Of a DNA stretch of 16,253 bases, positions 1 to 6,091 are shown in pieces. The stretch comes from Halothece sp. MAG (GTDB lineage: Bacteria; Cyanobacteriota; Cyanobacteriia; Cyanobacteriales; Rubidibacteraceae), in NCBI GenBank assembly GCA_018610095.1, contig JAHEOB010000137.1, positions 1-16,253 of the forward strand. Reading direction: 5' to 3'. Below the pieces are notes generated by a model. It did no database searches, was not told where the DNA came from, and was given only the letters and a program-made list of their open reading frames with translations. How positions within the stretch are numbered: position 1 is the first letter of the stretch; every line of letters starts with the position of its first letter. Made by a program: the position numbers and the translations under genes.

Positions 1-898
1 CGGATTGTTGATCGGGAGTGACCTGTAAATCTTCTTGACGAATCATTAAATCGCCATACTTGCCAGTTACCTCTGATGCAACTTGGGAAGCAGAAATTTG
101 AAACGTTCCTAGTTCCGTTTTCCAACCTTGCCCACAATGATACGCCTCAATAAAATTACTTTGGGTGACAAATTCTGCAACAAACCGTGAACTGGGGGAA
201 GTATAAATCGTTTCAGGGGTATTATATTGCTCGATGTGCCCTTGCTGCATCACGGCAACGGTATCAGAAATGGAGAGGGCTTCTTGTTGATCATGAGTCA
301 CAAAAATAGCCCCAATGCCTGCTGTCTTTAATATCTCTCGCAATTCCGTGCGTAATCGCAGACGCACTTGCACATCTAAATTACTAAGCGGTTCATCTAA
401 TAATACCACGTTGGGACGCGGAGCTAACGCTCTTGCCAGTGCTACACGCTGCTGTTGCCCCCCTGATAATTGATGGGGATAGCGATTATCTAAACCTTCT
501 AAACCGACTAAATCAAGAGCAGCATCCACTTTTTGTTTAATTGCTTCTGCAGTAATGCCTCGGGATTGTTTTAAGCCAAAAGCAATATTTTTTGCCACTG
601 TGAGATGGGGAAACAAGGCATAATCTTGAAAAACCATTCCCACATTGCGTTTTTCTGGCGGAATATAAGCAGTGGCACTGGAGACCGTTTGACCAGCAAT
701 GTTAATTTTTCCTTCAAGGGGTTGTTCAAATCCTGCAATCAATCGTAATAACGTCGTTTTTCCGCAGCCAGAAGGGCCTAATAATCCTAAAACTTCTCCT
801 TGGGTTAAACTCAGGCTAACCTGGTTCACAGCAGGGTGAGTTCCACTGCTATATCGTTTGCTAATATTTTCTAGCTGGAGAATGGTAGCCTGTGTCAT
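1..898 (-). CDS. ABC transporter ATP-binding protein, ferric-iron (FutC/FbpC) type, C-terminus cut by window edge
   Basis: The visible 299 residues read from ATG at 898 and run off the window without a stop. They form a complete ABC ATPase core: Walker A GPSGCGKTT (residues 41-49), signature LSGGQQQR (144-151), Walker B VVLLDEP (164-170) and the H-loop histidine in FVTHD (H202). The start of a C-terminal regulatory domain follows. Family members run to about 350 residues, so roughly 50 are missing. The sequence around QDYALFPHLTVAKNIAFGL and the ISDTVAVMQQG segment resemble ATPases of periplasmic ferric-iron importers, which energise uptake at the plasma membrane. Sulfate, spermidine and molybdate ATPases share the same core, so the substrate is inferred from overall resemblance and from the iron-stress-type antenna genes nearby. 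No permease or binding-protein gene is visible. It is divergent from the next gene. Confidence 0.85.
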   Translation of the reverse strand, partial: MTQATILQLENISKRYSSGTHPAVNQVSLSLTQGEVLGLLGPSGCGKTTLLRLIAGFEQPLEGKINIAGQTVSSATAYIPPEKRNVGMVFQDYALFPHLTVAKNIAFGLKQSRGITAEAIKQKVDAALDLVGLEGLDNRYPHQLSGGQQQRVALARALAPRPNVVLLDEPLSNLDVQVRLRLRTELREILKTAGIGAIFVTHDQQEALSISDTVAVMQQGHIEQYNTPETIYTSPSSRFVAEFVTQSNFIEAYHCGQGWKTELGTFQISASQVASEVTGKYGDLMIRQEDLQVTPDQQS

Positions 899-1039
899 CT
901 AACAATCGTCAAAGTCGATTCAAGCCATCTCGCTATTATAGTGCTTTTTGTAGCTGTAAGTTGGCATAACTACCGCGAATCTGTAACGATTACGGATAGA
1001 TGACGTTAAGAAATATGAACGAAAACCATTAATTTAAAT

Positions 1040-1738
1040 ATGGACGGACAACAAGTTCTGATTACAGGTGGTGCAGGTGGCTTAGGATTAGGCGTTACCC
1101 CTGCTGTCGTTAAACAGGGAGCCAAAGTAACCATTCCCTATCGCAATGAAGGCTCAGTGGAACGTCTCAAACAAAAACTTTCCTCATCCGAATTTGATAA
1201 GATTCGCTTTGTCAGTGTCGATTTAACAGATGAAAGCGCGATCGCGCAACTGGTCCAAGATATGGGCAAAATTGATGTTTTAATTCATCTGGTAGGCGGT
1301 TTCTCCATGGGCAACGTAACCGATTATAGTTATGACAATTGGAAAAAAGATTTTCAATTAAATCTAGATACTACCTTTTTGGTATGTAAACATAGTCTCC
1401 GTTCCATGATGAATCAAGGCTATGGGCGCATTGTCACCGTTGGTTCTAAAGGGGCTGTACAACCTATGGGTGGACTTGCCTCCTATTGTGCTTCTAAGGC
1501 TGGTGTAGTTGCCCTAACGCAAGCCATTGCGGAAGAAGTGAAAGATTATGACAACATAACCGCTAATTGTGTGCTGCCTAGCATTATTGATACCCCAACT
1601 AATCGTGAAGCAATGGGAAGCGACAAAGCCCATGAATGGGTTAAACCAGAATCTGTAGCAGAAGCCGTTTGCTATCTTGCCTCGGAAGGGGCAAAAGACG
1701 TGCGCGGGGCAACCATCCCCGTTTATGGCCAACTTTAA
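1040..1738 (+). CDS. Short-chain dehydrogenase/reductase (SDR family), substrate unknown
   Basis: The 232-residue protein is a classical-length SDR with an N-terminal Rossmann fold. The nucleotide-binding glycine motif is TGGAGGLG (residues 9-16). The catalytic set is S136 in TVGSKGA, Y149 and K153 in the YxxxK motif SYCASK, and N108 in the QLNLD segment. The usual NNAG motif after strand 4 is replaced by HLVGG (83-87), which is atypical but does not remove a catalytic residue. An aspartate (D61, VDLTDES) sits where SDRs contact adenine. Fatty-acid-type 3-oxoacyl reductases and sugar or quinone reductases share this pattern, so the substrate cannot be named. The ATG at 1040 has no good ribosome binding site; no better in-frame start is visible. 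The gene is monocistronic, with a strong terminator 30 bases downstream. Confidence 0.9.
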   Translation: MDGQQVLITGGAGGLGLGVTPAVVKQGAKVTIPYRNEGSVERLKQKLSSSEFDKIRFVSVDLTDESAIAQLVQDMGKIDVLIHLVGGFSMGNVTDYSYDNWKKDFQLNLDTTFLVCKHSLRSMMNQGYGRIVTVGSKGAVQPMGGLASYCASKAGVVALTQAIAEEVKDYDNITANCVLPSIIDTPTNREAMGSDKAHEWVKPESVAEAVCYLASEGAKDVRGATIPVYGQL

Positions 1739-1768
1739 TTCCTATTTGAACTTATAGAGAATTATTTG

Positions 1769-1806
1769 AGGTCTCCCGTTCGTACCTGCTGCGGGAGACT
1801 TTTTTT
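1769..1806 (+). terminator. Intrinsic terminator after the SDR gene
   Basis: A perfect 8-bp stem, GTCTCCCG (1771-1778) with CGGGAGAC (1792-1799), is extended by an A-T and a G-T pair. It encloses a 13-base loop and runs directly into seven T residues (1800-1806). It ends plus-strand transcription about 30 bases past the SDR stop codon. Confidence 0.92.
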
Positions 1807-1843
1807 ATATCATAAGCAGATTCCACTTTTGAGAAATGGATTG

Positions 1844-1920
1844 GTGACATACTCCCCAACTAATCTTTCAGATGTAGTTAGGGCTTCTCAGCGACTTGGG
1901 CAAACCAACGTTAACTGAGC
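1844..1920 (-). ncRNA. Omega-RNA-like structured right end (candidate TnpB guide RNA scaffold)
   Basis: In tnpB elements the RNA that guides TnpB comes from the 3' part of the element and continues past the right end into the flank. Here the minus strand can form nested stems. CTCAG (1887-1891) pairs with CTGAG (1915-1919), and inside it TTGG (1896-1899) pairs with CCAA (1905-1908). A separate terminal hairpin pairs CCCCAACTA (1854-1862) with TAGTTAGGG (1875-1883) with one mismatch. A guide, if made, would start just beyond 1844 on the minus strand with CAATCCATTTCTCAAA. Transcription and function are inferred; the stems are visible directly. The RNA probably starts further upstream, near 2020. 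Confidence 0.45.
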
Positions 1921-2027
1921 TATTTTCACTTCTCTCGGATGCCCCTCGGTCGAAGGTTTTCAGAAAATTAATTCTGTACTTTTTAGTAGGTGGCGATTAG
2001 CTCTTGGTTATAAAGCCTACTATTTCT

Positions 2028-2055
2028 ATTATACCGCAGATGGGCTGATTCATAA
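2028..2055 (-). promoter_or_regulatory. Possible promoter for the omega-RNA-like transcript
   Basis: On the minus strand a perfect TATAAT (2033-2028) lies 16 bases downstream of a weak -35-like TTATGA (2055-2050). The predicted start would be near 2021 and would yield an RNA of roughly 175 bases up to the element end. The -35 match is poor and overlaps the hairpin arm. Confidence 0.3.
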
Positions 2056-2105
2056 GGCGCCGTCGTCGGAATTTAGTTCCGACGTTTATGAGCACCGTCT
2101 ACCGA

Positions 2106-2705
2106 CTAAATTAATATTGTAGTCGTAGGATTCTCAGCACTCATGCTAAAAACTTGTTCCGAAGACATGGAAACATGGAAGACTATCCAACCATAACGGC
2201 TTCGTTTAATTTTGCCTTGTTTTTCTAAATTTTGAAGGGCACGAGTCACACTAACCCGAGAACTTCTCACCGCTTCCGCTAACTCTTGATGGGTTAACTT
2301 AAAATTAATACGCCACCCCGCGCTAACAGGTTCACCTAATTTATAAGCAACCCAATTTAAAAAGAGTTGTAACCGTTCCTGTAAGGGTTCACAACGATTA
2401 ATTAGTAATAATTGTTCTTTTTGTTGACAATGGTGACATATAGAATCACTAAAATAGGCTACTTCTTTCGGCTTTACAGGTTGCGCTACCACAGGCGTTC
2501 GACATTGCATTTGATAGGGATCAACAACGGATAAACAAGGACCAACTAATTCCCCTTTTCCCCAGTACCCCAGAATGACAGGATTTCCTTGTTCGCTCCA
2601 AGTATAAGTTTTCACGATTCCCATTTGAATAAACCAAGCCCCTTCATGAATTGGTAACTGTTCTCCAGTGGCAAATGTTTTGTCTTGCGGTAAATGTGGC
2701 TTCAT
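2106..2705 (-). CDS. Crp/Fnr-family transcriptional regulator, divergent from the antenna operon
   Basis: The 199-residue protein has the Crp/Fnr layout: an N-terminal effector-domain-like beta region (about 10-75), a connecting helix (about 95-122), and a C-terminal winged helix. The helix-turn-helix is LTHQELAEAVRSSRVSVTRAL (137-157), typical of this family. The effector domain is short and lacks a recognisable cyclic-nucleotide signature. Five cysteines are present (C57, C68, C90, C93, C105), including a CHHC pair just before the long helix. They could sense redox state or bind a metal or Fe-S cluster, but no standard FNR cluster motif is present. It faces the IsiA-like operon across 98 bases, so it is probably that operon's regulator. 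The ATG at 2705 follows a promoter with TTGACT and TATAAC boxes. It is not NtcA or SyCRP1 as I know them. Confidence 0.85.
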   Translation of the reverse strand: MKPHLPQDKTFATGEQLPIHEGAWFIQMGIVKTYTWSEQGNPVILGYWGKGELVGPCLSVVDPYQMQCRTPVVAQPVKPKEVAYFSDSICHHCQQKEQLLLINRCEPLQERLQLFLNWVAYKLGEPVSAGWRINFKLTHQELAEAVRSSRVSVTRALQNLEKQGKIKRSRYGWIVFHVSMSSEQVFSMSAENPTTTILI

Positions 2706-2738
2706 TTAACTTAATAAAAATAATTTGCAACTAATTCT

Positions 2739-2768
2739 GTTATAAGGTAAGCTATGCTTAAAAGTCAA
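2739..2768 (-). promoter_or_regulatory. Promoter of the Crp/Fnr-type regulator gene
   Basis: On the minus strand TTGACT (2768-2763) and TATAAC (2744-2739) are separated by 18 bases. This predicts a transcript start near 2732 and a leader of about 27 bases. The spacer contains the TAAGC-TAT-GCTTA palindrome, a position suited to repression of this promoter. Confidence 0.6.
2748..2760. promoter_or_regulatory. Palindrome TAAGC-TAT-GCTTA, candidate operator
   Basis: Perfect 5-bp inverted arms flank a 3-base centre between the divergent regulator and antenna operon. It lies between the -10 and -35 boxes of the regulator promoter and about 32 bases before the predicted start of the antenna operon. 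It is a candidate site for the regulator on both genes. It does not match the Crp (TGTGA/TCACA), NtcA (GTA-N8-TAC) or Fnr (TTGAT/ATCAA) consensus. Confidence 0.4.
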
Positions 2769-2773
2769 TTGAA

Positions 2774-2779
2774 TATAAT
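2774..2779 (+). promoter_or_regulatory. -10 box of the antenna operon promoter
   Basis: A perfect TATAAT lies 25 bases before the start codon at 2804. No good -35 box is found 16-18 bases upstream (the bases there are around GCTATG). This is the pattern expected of an activator-dependent promoter. Confidence 0.55.
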
Positions 2780-2803
2780 TTGCAATAGAATCAAGGAGGA
2801 ACT

Positions 2804-3826
2804 ATGGAAAACCAAGAGCATCCTTGGTGGGCAGGAAATGCTCGCCTCACCAACCTTTCTGGCCAATTATTAGGGGCTCATGTCGCCCATGCTGGCTTAA
2901 TTGTCTTTTGGGCCGGGGCAATGACACTATTTGAATTGAGTCAATTTAACCCCGAGCAGCCCATGTACGAGCAGGGGTTAATTTTATTGCCCCATCTAGC
3001 AACCCAAGGTTGGGGCATTGGCGAAGGGGGAGAAGTTGTTAGCACCTATCCCTTTTTTGTTATTGGTGCCCTTCATCTGATTTCCTCAGCCTTCTTAGGT
3101 TTTGGCGGCATTTTCCATGCTCGTTCTCAACAAACGGTACTGGATAAAAACAAATTTCCCCTATTTAGCTATAACTGGGATGACCAAGGAAAAATGACCA
3201 CCATTCTTGGGATTCATTTAGTGCTACTCGGGGCAGGAGCTTTATTGTTAGTCGCCAAGGCCATGTATTTCGGCGGATTATATGATCCCAACTTAGAAAC
3301 TGTACGCACGGTTAATAATCCCACCCTTTCACCAGCAACGATTTTCGGCTATCTCTTCGGTGCAGAAGGAAAACACTGGTTAGCTGCGGTGGATAACTTA
3401 GAAGATGTGGTCGGTGGTCATATTTGGATTGCCATTTTACTCATTGGGGGTGGTATTTTCCATATCTTGACGCGACCCTTTGCTTGGACTCAATCGCTAT
3501 TTGTATGGTCAGGAGAAGCCTATCTTTCCTATAGTTTAGGGGCACTGGCTTTAATGGGCTTTATTGCCACTTATTTTGTTTCCGTCAATACCACCGTTTA
3601 TCCTGAAGTCTTTTATGGACCCGCTCTAGAAATTCGGGTCAATACCGTTCCGTACTTTAGCTCACCTGATCCCAACTTAGTCTCTGCTCGAAGTTGGTTA
3701 GCAAATGCCCATTTCTGGCTGTCCTTCTTCTTTCTACAAGGTCATATTTGGCACGCTCTGCGGGCTGCTGGCTTTGATTTCCAACAAGGTCGCCTTTCCC
3801 GTGAAAGCGCCTCTTCCACCACTTAA
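2804..3826 (+). CDS. IsiA-like (CP43-prime/Pcb family) chlorophyll-binding antenna protein
   Basis: The 340-residue thylakoid protein belongs to the six-helix chlorophyll-a-binding family of CP43, IsiA and Pcb, and has the length of IsiA. It begins with the family signature WWAGNARLTNLSG (8-20) and carries regularly spaced candidate chlorophyll ligands: H26 and H29 (GAHVAHAG), H64, H91, H105, H138, H206, H220, H303, H314 and H317. It lacks the large lumenal loop of CP43, as antenna members do. The ELSQFNPEQPMYEQG stretch differs from classical iron-stress IsiA, so it is better placed among the other cyanobacterial CP43-like antenna types. AAGGAGG (2793-2799) positions the ATG well. It is the first gene of a two-gene operon; the partner starts 45 bases downstream. 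Family members form rings around photosystem I under iron limitation; that role here is inferred. Confidence 0.93.
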   Translation: MENQEHPWWAGNARLTNLSGQLLGAHVAHAGLIVFWAGAMTLFELSQFNPEQPMYEQGLILLPHLATQGWGIGEGGEVVSTYPFFVIGALHLISSAFLGFGGIFHARSQQTVLDKNKFPLFSYNWDDQGKMTTILGIHLVLLGAGALLLVAKAMYFGGLYDPNLETVRTVNNPTLSPATIFGYLFGAEGKHWLAAVDNLEDVVGGHIWIAILLIGGGIFHILTRPFAWTQSLFVWSGEAYLSYSLGALALMGFIATYFVSVNTTVYPEVFYGPALEIRVNTVPYFSSPDPNLVSARSWLANAHFWLSFFFLQGHIWHALRAAGFDFQQGRLSRESASSTT

Positions 3827-3871
3827 TTTTTTTGAGCAATAAATGAAAGTTATTTGCAAGGAGGAATAATA

Positions 3872-5368
3872 ATGACAACGACTATTGCAACTAAGTCTAA
3901 TCAGGAGCGTATGCCATCCGTGGGGTGGTGGGCTGGCAATGCTCGCCTAGTCAACCTTTCTGGCAAACTACTGGGAGCCCATGTCGCCCATGCTGGCCTA
4001 ATCACCTTTTGGGCAGGTGCCATGACCCTATTTGAGTTATCTCGTTATACCCCCAGTGAACCTATGTATGAACAGGGTTTGATTTTACTTCCCCACTTGG
4101 CAACTTTGGGGTTTGGTGTTGCCAATGGTGGAGAAGTGGTTAGTACCTATCCCTATTTTGTCATTGCAGTTCTCCATTTGGTGTCTTCTGCTGTTTTAGG
4201 GGCTGGTGGTATTTATCATGCTCTGATTGGCCCCGAGGTTTTACCCAAAGATAATCAACGCTTCAGTGGCTTTTTTGGCTATGACTGGAACGATCAAGGC
4301 AAAATGACCACGATTTTAGGCATTCACTTGATTTTCCTTGGCATTGGTGCCTTTTTACTGGTTTGCAAAGCTATGTTTTGGGGCGGTTTGTTTGACCCTT
4401 GGACTGGCCCTGACGGTGCAGTGCGTGTGGTAAATAACCCCACCCTTAACCCGGTTACCATTTTTGGTTATCTTTGGGGGCAACATGGCTGGGATGGTTT
4501 AGCAGCCGTGGATAATTTAGAAGATGTTGTGGGTGGTCATCTTTGGATTAGTTTAATTCTGATTGCTGGTGGTATTTTCCACATTGCCACAAAACCCTTT
4601 GCTTGGGCACGACGAGTGCTGTTTTATTCCGGTGAAGCCTATCTGTGTTACAGCCTTGGCGCGATCGCGTATATGGGAATTTTAGCTGGCTATTTTGTCA
4701 GCGTAAACGACACTGTTTATCCCGAAGTGTTTTTCGGTGTTGCTGGCAGTTGGGAAACCGCTGAAGGAATCGTTTCCGCACGAGGCTGGTTAGCAAGCTT
4801 TCATTATGCCTTGGGTGGAATTTTTCTGCTAGGACATATTTGGCATGCCATCCGTGTTCGTGGTGCATTTGCTGGCTTCGACTTCCAACAAGGAGATGTG
4901 GTTAGCCCCTATGGGGAAACGGAAGAAGGAAACTTAGCCACCCCTGTCAATGCCAATGATCTTACCCTGAAATTTGTTGCCAATCTGCCCATTTATCGAG
5001 AAGGGTTATCGCCTCTGATGCGAGGCCTAGAAATCGGTATGGCACACGGTTATTGGCTAATTGGTCCCTTTGCTGTATTAGGACCCATGCGTAATAGTGA
5101 GTTTGGGTTAAGGGCAGCCCTACTCAGTACCTGTGGTTTAGTGGTCATCATGACAATCTGTCTTTCCTTGTATGGAACAGTTTCTTTGAAAAAGGATGTC
5201 GAAACCTCCCCGAGTTCCAATGCCGCTCGAACCATGTCCAAACTTCCTGCTGGTATGACAACGATTGATGGTTGGAGCTTATTTAGCGGTGGTTTTCTTG
5301 TCGGTGGCGTAGGAGGCGCCATTTTTGCTTATTTGGTTTTAGATCAATTCGTGCCTTTGATGTTTTAA
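3872..5368 (+). CDS. IsiA-like antenna protein fused to a PsaL-like domain
   Basis: The 498-residue protein has two modules. Residues about 15-345 are a six-helix IsiA/CP43-prime antenna domain (VGWWAGNARLVNLSG, GAHVAHAG, the ligand-rich GGIFHIATKPFAW). They are very similar to the preceding gene, so the pair arose by duplication. Residues about 365-498 match the photosystem I subunit PsaL, with LPIYREGLSPLMRGLEIGMAHGYWLIGP (372-399 region) and three hydrophobic segments. PsaL is the subunit at the trimer interface of photosystem I, so the fusion could dock antenna directly onto photosystem I in its place. PsaL-fused chlorophyll-binding proteins are a known cyanobacterial type. I chose ATG 3872 over an upstream TTG at 3854 because AAGGAGG (3858-3864) sits 7 bases before it. 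A hairpin follows the stop. Confidence 0.93.
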   Translation: MTTTIATKSNQERMPSVGWWAGNARLVNLSGKLLGAHVAHAGLITFWAGAMTLFELSRYTPSEPMYEQGLILLPHLATLGFGVANGGEVVSTYPYFVIAVLHLVSSAVLGAGGIYHALIGPEVLPKDNQRFSGFFGYDWNDQGKMTTILGIHLIFLGIGAFLLVCKAMFWGGLFDPWTGPDGAVRVVNNPTLNPVTIFGYLWGQHGWDGLAAVDNLEDVVGGHLWISLILIAGGIFHIATKPFAWARRVLFYSGEAYLCYSLGAIAYMGILAGYFVSVNDTVYPEVFFGVAGSWETAEGIVSARGWLASFHYALGGIFLLGHIWHAIRVRGAFAGFDFQQGDVVSPYGETEEGNLATPVNANDLTLKFVANLPIYREGLSPLMRGLEIGMAHGYWLIGPFAVLGPMRNSEFGLRAALLSTCGLVVIMTICLSLYGTVSLKKDVETSPSSNAARTMSKLPAGMTTIDGWSLFSGGFLVGGVGGAIFAYLVLDQFVPLMF

Positions 5369-5388
5369 TGGTTGAGTAATTCTTAATA

Positions 5389-5427
5389 AGTTCCCTTGTC
5401 TTCTTAAAAGTAAGGAGACAGGGGACT
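5389..5427 (+). terminator. Hairpin at the end of the antenna operon
   Basis: AGTTCCCTTGTCTTC (5389-5403) pairs with GGAGACAGGGGACT (5414-5427), with one bulge and a few mismatches, 20 bases after the stop codon. No T-run follows (ATTTATGGC), so it may be a processing or stabilising 3' end rather than a standard terminator. Confidence 0.5.
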
Positions 5428-5465
5428 ATTTATGGCTATTTAATTAAAAAATAATGGGGATTTTT

Positions 5466-5494
5466 TTGACAAAATATTTGACAATTATTATCAA
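5466..5494 (+). promoter_or_regulatory. Promoter-like region with tandem TTGACA boxes
   Basis: Two TTGACA boxes lie 12 bases apart (5466-5471 and 5478-5483), within a TTTGACAA direct repeat. The first has a -10-like TATCAA (5489-5494) at 17-base spacing. The region precedes the small zinc-ribbon gene and is very AT-rich, so chance matches are possible. Confidence 0.45.
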
Positions 5495-5532
5495 TTAATT
5501 TAACCTTAAATAAGGAAAGCAATTAAACAAAA

Positions 5533-5682
5533 ATGAATATTTGTCCTTGTTGTCGCGGGCAATTACTCCGTCAAGTTAACCGAGGGGAAATCTATTGGTT
5601 TTGTCCCTTTTGCCGTCAAAAGATGCCCATTTTAACGGACTTATCGACCAAGAAAACCATTCCTGCAACCAAGCTAATTTAA
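5533..5682 (+). CDS. Small zinc-ribbon protein (49 residues)
   Basis: The ATG at 5533 opens a 49-residue frame, beginning MNICPCC, with two cysteine pairs: CPCC (residues 4-7) and CPFC (24-27) 20 residues apart, joined by a basic and aromatic stretch (EIYWF). This is a minimal zinc-ribbon or rubredoxin-knuckle layout. Similar short proteins with a YWFC-x2-C-x-Q-x-MP segment are, as I recall, common in cyanobacteria with no assigned function. The nearest ribosome-binding-like sequence (AAGGAAAG, 5512-5519) is 13 bases upstream, rather far. Codon use and the intact motif favour a real gene. It is followed by a second cysteine-rich small protein on the same strand. Function is unknown; nucleic-acid or protein binding is a guess. 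Confidence 0.7.
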   Translation: MNICPCCRGQLLRQVNRGEIYWFCPFCRQKMPILTDLSTKKTIPATKLI

Positions 5683-5762
5683 GTAATAAATGGCTTAAGG
5701 CTTGGCTTTAACAACTTCAAACTGAAATTCGCAAGCAAAGTTGCAATAATAAGGTGACGAAA

Positions 5763-6053
5763 ATGGTTTTACAACTCATTTGTTTTTGCTGCAGTTGGGG
5801 ATTAACTTTACTGGCTTGTTGGATTGTTTATCGAGCTTTGATTGATGGTATGAATCATTTGAAACGATTACATCAAATTCCTTGTAATCGTTGTGCTTTT
5901 TTCACAAATAATTATGTATTAAAGTGTACAGTTCGCCCTGAACAAGCGGGAACAGAAGCAGCAATTGGTTGTCGGGATTTTGAACCCGAATCAGACCTAA
6001 CTTTCTCTGCTAATAACTATTCATCACCACCTTTAGATCAACTCAATCTATGA
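5763..6053 (+). CDS. Conserved-type small cysteine-rich membrane-anchored protein, function unknown
   Basis: The 96-residue protein has one N-terminal hydrophobic segment (about residues 3-27, rich in Leu, Cys and Trp). A basic linker follows (HLKRLHQ), and then a soluble part with cysteines in CNRC, LKCTV and GCRDF. These four cysteines could bind a zinc ion. Proteins with this IPCxRCxxF...LKCTV...GCRDF pattern are, to my recollection, widespread and uncharacterised in cyanobacteria. An in-frame GTG at 5754 would add three residues. I prefer ATG 5763 because AAGGTGA (5751-5757) gives it a normally spaced ribosome binding site. The tail after residue 75 is polar and probably disordered. Confidence 0.75.
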   Translation: MVLQLICFCCSWGLTLLACWIVYRALIDGMNHLKRLHQIPCNRCAFFTNNYVLKCTVRPEQAGTEAAIGCRDFEPESDLTFSANNYSSPPLDQLNL

Positions 6054-6091
6054 GTTTATTTCATTTCTGTTGTTTACAATCTTGCTAAAAA

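Larger units (their letters stand above)
1844..2090 (-). mobile_element. Probable protein-less IS200/IS605-type element remnant (minus-strand orientation)
   Basis: This is the main content of a 367-base gene-free stretch. Read on the minus strand, it ends in AAGCCC, a hairpin, and then GGGGAGTATGTCAC. That matches the right end I know from cyanobacterial IS200/IS605 and IS1341-like tnpB elements. At the opposite side (2051-2090) is a bulged hairpin: CATAA pairs with TTATG, and CGTCGGAA (2064-2071) with TTCCGACG (2077-2084) around loop TTTAG. This could be the left-end palindrome. No transposase tnpA or tnpB reading frame remains between them, so it would be a non-autonomous derivative. The right end is fairly convincing. 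The left boundary is a guess. Confidence 0.5.
2721..2785 (+). repeat. Two copies of TAATTTGCAA, 55 bp apart, in the regulator/antenna intergenic region
   Basis: TAATTTGCAA occurs at 2721-2730 and 2776-2785, close to five helical turns apart. The second copy overlaps the -10 box of the antenna operon. A near copy, TTATTTGCAA (3850-3859), precedes the second antenna gene and runs into its ribosome binding site. The role is unknown; a shared protein-binding site is one possibility and AT-rich coincidence is another. Confidence 0.4.

Noticed and set aside
977..1010. GTAACGATTAC upstream of the SDR gene as an NtcA site
   Set aside because: NtcA needs GTA-N8-TAC; the spacing here is 5.
3854..3871. 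Upstream TTG start for the IsiA-PsaL fusion, adding six residues
   Set aside because: The TTG lies in front of the AAGGAGG that serves ATG 3872, so the extra codons would encode the ribosome binding site itself.
5478..5494. TTGACAATTATTATCAA as an Fnr or Fur box
   Set aside because: The half-site spacing is wrong for Fnr, and the match to Fur boxes is no better than expected in such AT-rich DNA.
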